A stretch of DNA of 64,000 nucleotides, from assembly GCA_023678885.1 (NCBI GenBank), contig CM042996.1, positions 8,490,602 through 8,554,601 of the forward strand, read 5' to 3'. The stretch is from Pogostemon cablin (lineage: Eukaryota > Streptophyta > Magnoliopsida > Lamiales > Lamiaceae). A program made the position numbers and the translations under genes. Below the pieces are notes generated by a model. That model saw only the letters and a list, made by a program, of their open reading frames with translations, did not search any database and had not been told where the DNA came from. Of this stretch, positions 56,835 through 64,000 are shown piece by piece. Within the stretch, counting starts at the first letter, position 1; each line of letters opens with the position of its first letter.

Positions 56835-58232
56835 TGTTGACATTCGATCGTTTGGTTAACGTGAACCATTAGCGTTCCATATGTTTCTAACAGTCAGCGG
56901 AAGCAAGAAAATAAGAAATGCATTACCTTTCACCAGGGTATGTTGAAAAAGACGGATTCTCGCTGGCAGCCTGCGCTGCGTCACGGTTTTGGCCATAACT
57001 TCCTCATCCAATCTCCAATTGAAGTGATCTATGCGGCAAAACGATTCTCTCTTTCGTATCTTTCTGTCAGCATATCACATGTCCAGTTTAGAGGTCTGTA
57101 CGATTTTATAAAAATCATAGAAGTTGGCGGACAACAGCAGCAAACAACCTTCCGGTCTTCTGCTGTATTCCCAAGACCAATCTCGACGTCATGTGGGCGA
57201 CGATCCTCGAGATCTTCTCAATCTGTTGTTCCTTAACCCCCTTCACAGTGTTAGGCATGAATTATTAGTTAGATTAGGGTTTCCAGTTAGTTGAGATGAC
57301 TTATATATGGGCTACAGCAGGGACCAAGAGAAGAAATTAGAGTTTGGCCTCCATTGGGCTTAAGTATCCAAGCTTAGCCTAGAGCTTATACTTAAGTCCA
57401 ATAATAATAATATATACCACTAAAATATTATTACTGCACTACCGTTCTAATCCCATAATTACGTTATGGGCTCCTTCTTATTATGAGCCCGTTAGTCTCC
57501 CCATGTTTAAGATATACAATGTCCATTAATTAATTAAGTTACTGACAACTCTATTAACTAATATCTCATCCGAGAGTAGTACCACTCAACCTCATTATCA
57601 TGCCGGAATAAATCTACCTGCAGGTTTTACATGATAATCCTTATGAGCTCCTTAAGGGGACATCATCAACCTATAACAGACACAGATTCCTTCTACAATC
57701 AACAGCACGCCATAGAGACAACATTATTTCCCAACTCACCGAGTTTGTTGATTTAATTACATGTAAATCTCACTCATTAATGAATCAAAGAAATACATAC
57801 TGCTCTATATGTCGAGGTTATTATATAGGGATTAAGAGCACGAACATCCATAATAACAGAGATCAAGTTCTTCTATAAGTCAGTATAAGTCGAACGATCT
57901 CAAGCGGTCTTGCTCAATACACACAAAGTGCACTAATGTGATTCTATAGTCAAGACAAACTAATACCAAATCACACTAAAACCATCCCAATAGAGAGTCC
58001 CCGTCTATCTCGGTTGTGAGCATATGTTTATACTTTATAAGGAAACCGAAAATATGAACTTCTGCGTGTTGTCGCACAACATATTATCTACAGTATAAAG
58101 TAAGTGGACTATTGCATCAAACATATAAATAAATTATAAGGCGCAATCATTTGATCTTATGATTCTCATTTCAAATTAATTGTTTAAACATTGTTCACAC
58201 AAAAAGCTAGACTTTTAGTATACAATCCAACA
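56835..58232 (-). repeat. Copia C2 5' LTR
   Basis: 1398 bp on the minus strand, TGTTGGATTG (58232) to TGTCAACA (56835), followed by the primer site. It is the most complete LTR of family C in the window and serves as the reference for the other three. Confidence 0.85.
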
Positions 58233-58448
58233 AATAATAATAGTAAAATGAAAAAGTAAAAAAAAAAGTGTATGGTGGAACTCAATATAACGGTTTTAAT
58301 GGCAAATGGAAGAGATTTAGAAGAAATGAAAAAATTATAATTACATAGAAAAAATATTTAGATAAGTGCATTTTTGTTGAGAGGCAGCATGATGAGAGTG
58401 AAAATAAGCTTGTTTTGGTGTTCAATTTAACACCTTTTATATGGGAAT
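58233..58448. other. Short AT-rich spacer
   Basis: About 215 bp between the C2 LTR and the likely start of the family D LTR. No feature seen. Confidence 0.5.
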
Positions 58449-59968
58449 TGTTATTATATATTTGCACAAGTTTGTCATATTTCATATATGTGAGAAAAAA
58501 ATGTATTTAAGGTGTTTTATTGTGTTTTAGGTAGAAAAATGATCAAAAGCGCAAAGTTGGAGAAAAAGGGAAACTTGTGCAAGAATGCTGAAAAACGCAC
58601 GTCCAATTTTTATATTTTTTCTGTATTTTATTGGAAGTCCAAATTAAGCATTTGATACATGTTTGAAAAGCTACAAAATAGACGGTCGTTTTGGCGCAAG
58701 AAACACCTCAATCGGAGTCCAAACAAGAAAGTAATGATCAAAATGGTGACGTTGTGCAAGTTGTTCCTACTCAGCACGATTGTGCCTCTTTTCAGGACTT
58801 TTACATAATCAAATGTTAAACTTTTGTGAGTTATTTATATGGATATAAAGGCAAGGAAGAGAGGATCACTTGAACGCTCAAATTAGAGTTCGGATATGGA
58901 AGTTATGCACAAAATGGTGAAACTGCGCAGCTATAGCAGACAAGTCGAGTTAGACGTGAAGATGAAGTTTCAGTTTACAGACATGCAGCTCGACCACATC
59001 TTGACCAAGGCCTATCTAGCTCGACAAAGAACATTCTTGGTCGAGCTGGGATACGCTGTTCTGAATCATCAGGATTTCACTTCCAGTGCGTGTATGTTCG
59101 TATTTTCCACGAAAAAGCCTATCCAAGGCCCAGTTGGAGAGTCTAAAAGTATAAAAGAACATCATTAGAAGTGTTAGAGGGGCCAAAATCATCCTACACC
59201 ACCCCACAAGGGGAGATCACCCCCCAACCTCATCCACATCCTTTCCTCCATCCATCTATCACTGTGAAGATTCATCTGTGAAATCAAGAGGGGAACCAAG
59301 AGGAGAATTCAAGACGGAGAAAGATGCGACGATGCCCCAACTAGGATTTTTATCATTTCCTAATTTATCTTGTATTTTCTTCTAGATTATGAATAAGATC
59401 TATCCAACCCCCATGATTGTTCTTCGAAACATCATGGGCTAGAACCGTTTTGGTAGATCTAGGGTTTTGAAGGTTTTTATGAATTAATTGAACTTTCATG
59501 TGTATACTTCGTACAACACTACTTGTAGAATTATTTTATATATGATTATGCATTTTTAATTCATATTCACGGTCGTTTTGTGTATCTTCAACTGTTATAT
59601 AGAGTCTGAATGTATATCTTGGTTATTGATTGAGCACGTTCACTGCTGAACAAGGTTTATTGTTATGATTCTAAGTGAGGGGACTCCAAAACTTCATTAG
59701 AACTGTCATATATGCATGTTTATTAATTGAATTAAATTCGGGTTAGTAAGCAGGATAAAGAGGGTAATTTTATAGTACCTATATAGGGAGATCATATTGG
59801 ATTAGATTCCAAACGTGGGAATAATTGATACTAATAGTACCTAGAAAGGGAGGGTGAAATTACGTCTCTTGCTCCTAGGTTATTCACACGTGTTACACGC
59901 ATATTTACTTGTATCTATAAAGTAGATTTGCATGGTTTAGTGATACGTCCATAGTCCACAAGCCAGAG
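58449..59968 (+). repeat. Athila-like family D LTR, 5' part (fragment D2)
   Basis: Plus-strand fragment that probably starts TGTTATTATATATTTGC at about 58449. It has the same plan as the element A LTR: an AT-rich start, short CTCGAC/GTCGAG words (58940-59045), a pyrimidine-rich stretch, then the part shared with D1 from about 59419. It stops at about 59968 in CAGAGT, where a Copia C LTR fragment begins. The open frame 58896-59168 lies inside it and is not a gene. The retroelement class is inferred from the resemblance to A. Confidence 0.6.
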
Positions 59969-60621
59969 TAGTACTACTCAACCTTGTTATCATGCCGGAA
60001 TAAATCCACCTGCAGGGTTTACATGATAATCATTATGAGCTCCTCAAGGGGACATCATCAACCTATTTAATAGGATACGGATTCCTTCTACAATCAACAA
60101 CACACCATAGAGACAGCATTATTTCCCAACTCATCAGTTTATTGATTTAATACATATAAATCTCACCCATTGATGAATAAAAAAATACATACTGGCTTAC
60201 ATGTCGAGGTTATTGTATAGGGATTAAGAGCACGAATATTCATAATAATAGAGATTAAGTTCTCCTATATAGTCAGTATAAGTCGAACGATCTCAAGCGG
60301 TCGTGCTCAATAGACACAAAGCATACTAATGTGATTTTACAGTTAAGACAAACTAATACCAAATCACTCTACAACCATCCTGAAAGATTGTCCCCATCTA
60401 TCTCGATTGTGAGCATCTGTTTATACTTTATAAGGAAACCGATAATATGATCTTCCGCGTGTTATCGCATAACATATTATCTACAGTATAAAGTGAATGG
60501 ACTATTGCATCGACATATAAATAAATTATAAGATGCAATCATTTAATCAATGATTCTCATTTTAAATATTGTTATAACATTGTTCATACAAAATGCTAGA
60601 CTTTTAGTATACAATCCAACA
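59969..60621 (-). repeat. Copia C LTR fragment (C3)
   Basis: Minus-strand piece matching the first 650 bp or so of the family C LTR, from TGTTGGATTG at 60621 down to the GAGTAGTACTACTC region. The rest of the LTR is replaced by family D sequence. There is no internal region, so it is a truncated solo LTR or the end of a deleted element. Confidence 0.8.
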
Positions 60622-62740
60622 TACTCACCACATGGGATGTTATGACGCATAGGGGATTCTGTGGGCCGTCTCAGTGCTATCTTTGCAAAAAGCAGGAGGA
60701 GTCGCTTGATCATATTTTCCTTATATGCCCTGTATCTTTTGAAGTTCATTATAAGGTACTCCCTGGATTCTCTTTTGGTAGTAGAATGAACTTGGATATG
60801 GGATTTGTGGGTTATTATTACAAGCAATAGAAGTTTTTGAAAGTAAACAGATAAGTGTTTTATGGAGGTATGCTTTTATTACTTGTATATGGATAATATG
60901 TCATGAGAGGAATTCTGCAATATATGACGGATATAACGAGGATGGCTTGGACAAGAAAATTAAGGTTTCTCGCATTTCTATTAACTTGCTTGCTTTGATT
61001 AGCGAGGCGGGTCACCTTAGTATGGGCACTATGAACAATAGAATTGAAGATCTATGTTTCATAGAATTCCTTGGGGTAAAGGGAGTACCGAGGAAAGCAC
61101 CGAAAGTTATCTCGGTACGATGGATGCCCCCGCTGCTAGGTTGCGTGAAGGCAAATGTTGATGGACACGCAGCGGGGTCGCTTGAAAACATCTCAGGGGG
61201 AGATAGGGTTGTGCATGGTAATCGGATATTACCGAACCCGTACCGAAACCGAAACAAAAAAGTTTCGAACCGGAAAAAGTTCGTTGACTATTTGACTTTT
61301 TCGAACTGAACCAAACTAAAATATTTTTATGGTATGGACTTGGATATCGTCTGATAAAACGTAGCGAACCATACCGAAACCCGAACCAATCCAAACCGAA
61401 CCATACCGAACCGAAAAACCTAATAAAAATATACTACTTTAAAATAAAATTTTATACTCTATTAAAACTCAATAATGAAAATAAGTATTATATTCTACTT
61501 CAACTTAATTCTTCCTACTAAAATAATATTTATATTTTTTTTAGTAATTTATACTCCATATTATAAAAATTAATCATCATTTTCTTTAGATATTAAAATA
61601 ATATTAATTATTTAAATTTTATTTTATAAATGCATCAATTCTTAATTCTATAAATTATTATTTTTAATTATATAATATGATAGGTTTAATATATTAAATA
61701 ATTATTTGTATATAGTATTAGTTATAATATTTTAAATAAATTTTAAAATATATTTATATTTAATATTTTAATATATTTAAAATGTGCTTATAAAATCACT
61801 AATTATAAATCAAAATTTACAGTTCAAATCAAGGTTATGGAGTTGGTTTGTAGTTCGTAAACATAATTGTCCTGATTTCTCGTTCAAGGAATGGCTTGTC
61901 AATTCTAGAAAGTGTCTAGGTGTTTGATGTTGTAATTTCCTTGGCCATTTTCTATTTTTCTAACTTTTAATTGTATAATTTAGGTATTATACCTAACTCT
62001 GTGAATATATTCCTTTTTATCGACAAAAAATTAATAATAAAATCAACATTTACATCTTATTTAAAATAAACATTAAAAAAGAAAATTAAACATTTTTGTA
62101 AATGAATTTGTTTGGTAAATCCGTTACACCATACGACATCAATCTGAACTGTACCGATCCAAATACAACCAAAAATCCATTCCGAATTGTACCAAATTAT
62201 AAGAAAAATGTAACATTATCGAACTTTTTTATAAAAATCCATACCGAACTTTCGGTATGGATTTTTTTAAAATCCGTACCATTTCCCATACCGAACACCC
62301 CTAAGGGAAGGTATCTTCCGTAACTGTAGAGGCTTCTTACTTAGTTGCTTTGCAAGTGGGTTCGGCTTTGTATTTGCGTTTGAAGCGGAGCTTGCAGCAG
62401 CTTGTTTAGCAATAGAATTCACATGCAGTAAGGGTTGGGCACACCTATGGCTAGAGACATACTCCATGTACGTTGTATATGCCTTCAAGAACCCTGTTCC
62501 TATCATTCCATGGAGGCTGCTTTCTAGATGGAGGAAGGTCGTCGTCTCATAGCATCATCATGCATGTTAGCCATATATTCAGATAATGTAATGCGGTTAC
62601 GAATTTACTGTCGTGGACTGGAGGAATCAGGCCTGGCATCATCCTGTTCCAAATCATCTCAATGTCACATGTTTAAATATATGAATCAGGAGTTCTTTAG
62701 ATTCAAATAGATTGAATCTTGTATTTTCGCATCTTTTATC
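60622..62740 (+). pseudogene. LINE-type zinc-binding and RNase H remnant, split by a hAT-like insertion
   Basis: C-terminal part of a plant non-LTR retroelement protein or a related RNase H gene. It opens with the RT zinc-binding motif RGFCGPSQCYLCKKQEESLD followed by HIFLICPVSF (60650-60760). It then reads LWRYAFITCIWIICHERNS (60850-60915) and the RNase H start, VRWMPPLLGCVKANVDGHAA (61110-61170), with the first Asp. The frame is interrupted at about 61203 and resumes at 62310 with GIFRNCRGFLLSCFASGFGS, FAFEAELAAACLAIEF (the Glu) and HLWLETYSMYVVYAF. In the last, the expected Asp of LETDS is Tyr (TAC 62460-62462). Stops near 60829 and 62551 and a frame change near 60840 show it is dead. The upstream RT domain is absent, cut off by the C3 LTR. 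Confidence 0.75.
61204..62303. mobile_element. hAT-like non-autonomous DNA transposon
   Basis: 1100 bp inside the RNase H frame. The ends are imperfect inverted repeats: TAGGGTTGTGCATGGTA on the left and, read inward from the right, TAGGGGTGTTCGGTA. Next to each end are ACCGAA/CCGTACC-type words, and the middle is very AT-rich with no ORF of note. A TAGGGGTGTxC terminus is common in plant hAT-type non-autonomous elements. The flanking 8-mers, GGGGGAGA and AGGGAAGG, agree at five of eight positions with only A/G changes, so they may be an old 8-bp duplication. Confidence 0.65.
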
Positions 62741-63104
62741 TCTGTTGGGACTCTTGTACTCTTTTCTTTTCCTCTTTTATTATATGATTCATTTGCCTAA
62801 ATAATTTTAAAGGGCCTTATTTGGTTGGTATTAAATAGAAAATTTTAAAATTAATTATGAAAGAGAAATTAATTAGGTCTTGTATATATATTTTTTTACG
62901 TTTTTCTTATTTAATTAATTATTTATTATTGAAAAATGTAATAACTTAGAAATTTTTTATTTAAATATTAGAAATTTATAAAATTTGTTAATATTTTTAA
63001 AAAATAGTAACATTTTTTTAATTTGAATTATGTTATGAATAATTAATAATGTTAAAGACTTAATTATGTGAGTCCATTTTACAAATAACTTCCACGTGAA
63101 GGAT
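62741..63104. other. AT-rich spacer
   Basis: No gene or recognised element. The minus-strand frame 62957-63142 has no domain. Confidence 0.5.
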
Positions 63105-63630
63105 AAGAAGTGATAATTTTTATAAGAAAAAGAAATACCCAATTGATAAAAAGTAATAACGGTGATATGGACTATTTAATGAACAGTTTATACTATAAAC
63201 GAAAAGTGATAATATTTAAAAAAAAAAGTGATAACATCTTTAATAAAAAAAGTGATAAATAATTACAAAAGTGAATTTCACAAATAATTTATAGAATTGA
63301 AAAAGTAATAATAATATTTATAATAAAAATGATAATAAGGAAAAGTGATAACTGATCAATTTAACTATTTCATAAAAAATTAGTAGAATTAATAAAAAAT
63401 TGATAACATTTTTAATAAAAAGTGATACGTAATCAATGAAAAGTGATAACCATTCAATTGCACAATTTTATGAACCATTCATGAGATAAATAAAAATTTA
63501 TAATATTTTTAATTAAAAAAACAAAGAGATATGATCAATAAAAAGTGATAATTGATCAAATAAATTATTTTATGATCAATTCGTAAAATGATGAAAACTG
63601 ATACCATTTATAATAAAAAGTGATACCTGA
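63105..63630 (+). repeat. Dispersed AAGTGATA repeat array
   Basis: The word AAGTGATA occurs nine times in about 525 bp, usually preceded by an A run and often followed by A or C, for example near 63109, 63204, 63227, 63250, 63343, 63420, 63440, 63542 and 63618. Related forms such as AATTGATAACA fall between them. Spacing is irregular, so it is not a simple tandem satellite. Confidence 0.7.
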
Positions 63631-63974
63631 TTATGAATTTTTTTTAAATATAAAATAAAAATATAAAATTTTTAATAATTAATAAAACAATTTATTAAAA
63701 ATACACGAAAAAATAAGAACATTTCTTTTTATTTAACTATTTCTTAATTTAATTTAAAATATACTCCTTTCTCATATAAGAGAATCCGTGAGACGGTTTC
63801 ACCCAAAACCCGCTCATTGGTAAAATATGTTTATTAGAGATAGATCGACCCATTGTTAAAATATGTTATTATATAAGTAAAATATGATTGTTAATAGTTA
63901 AAATATGTTAGTAGCGAACTATATTATAACACCTTAAATTATATTTAATGGTCATTTATCATAATATAGAAAAA
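63631..63974. other. AT-rich spacer
   Basis: No gene seen. Three ATATGTTA-like words (near 63826, 63862 and 63905) recur after TTAAA or TAAA. Confidence 0.5.
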
Positions 63975-63990
63975 TACTCCCTATGTCCCA
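63975..63990 (+). mobile_element. Stowaway-like terminus at the window edge
   Basis: TA followed by CTCCCTATGTCCCA resembles the Stowaway/Mariner end at 6038 (CTCCCTCCGTCCCA). The element would extend to the right, outside the window. Confidence 0.45.
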
Positions 63991-64000
63991 CATTAAGGTT

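Larger units (their letters stand above)
50525..58232 (-). mobile_element. Ty1/Copia element C2 (minus strand, 3' LTR truncated)
   Basis: Minus-strand element with a complete 5' LTR (56835-58232), a Met-type primer site, an unusually GC-rich leader (55290-56740), decayed gag-pol (51603-54780), a polypurine tract (51603-51611) and a truncated 3' LTR. It is the inverted sister of C1 at 1-4555. Coding text is as eroded as in C1, with independent breaks. Confidence 0.85.

Overview
This window is nuclear DNA from a flowering plant, probably a eudicot. It is AT-rich, has no operons or bacterial-type genes, and is mostly nested, decayed retrotransposons. I found no intact host protein-coding gene. 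The recognisable host-derived pieces are fragments of a PIN-LIKES (PILS) auxin-carrier gene and of a B3-domain gene. All alignments behind this annotation were made by eye, so divergence figures are approximate.

Layout. 1-4555: 3' part of a heavily decayed Ty1/Copia element (family C, plus strand). 4556-6499: gene-free flank with short repeats and one Stowaway-like terminus. 6505-18412: a complete but defective Athila-like Ty3/Gypsy element (element A), with both LTRs, a tRNA-Asp-type primer site, broken gag-pol, a polypurine tract and perfect GTATC target duplications. 18418-24635: low-copy-looking DNA that includes three collinear PILS exons (23260-24205). 24636-41447: a rearranged block around a Sirevirus-like Copia element (family B). 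It reads: truncated B copy (LTR plus gag), then an Athila 3' fragment fused in frame to that gag, then a second copy of the PILS fragment, then a full-length B element (31277-41447) with an envelope-like third ORF. 41448-47757: more low-copy DNA with a B3-like gene remnant, ending in a Helitron-type 3' hairpin and CTAG. 47758-49649: AT-rich spacer. 49650-60621: family C on the minus strand (50525-58232), bordered by fragments of a second Athila-like LTR (family D) and by a further C LTR piece. 60622-62740: a LINE-type RNase H remnant split by a hAT-like element of about 1.1 kb. 62750-64000: AT-rich DNA with a dispersed AAGTGATA repeat and a second Stowaway-like terminus.

The most interesting part is 19.7-47.8 kb. 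First, PILS fragment, family B LTR and B gag are duplicated in direct orientation with a 6981-bp offset. Between the copies sits an Athila segment that aligns to element A about 13 kb upstream. The joins carry short microhomologies, and one creates an open gag-integrase chimeric ORF (26162-27340). This looks like template-switching repair. Second, a Helitron-like 5' terminus (19712) and 3' terminus (47757) may bound a Helitron that captured the PILS and B3 fragments before retroelements invaded it. That pairing is a hypothesis.

Functionally nothing here works as a pathway. The mobile elements carry stop codons, frameshifts and altered catalytic residues. The main content is a record of insertion, capture, duplication and decay.
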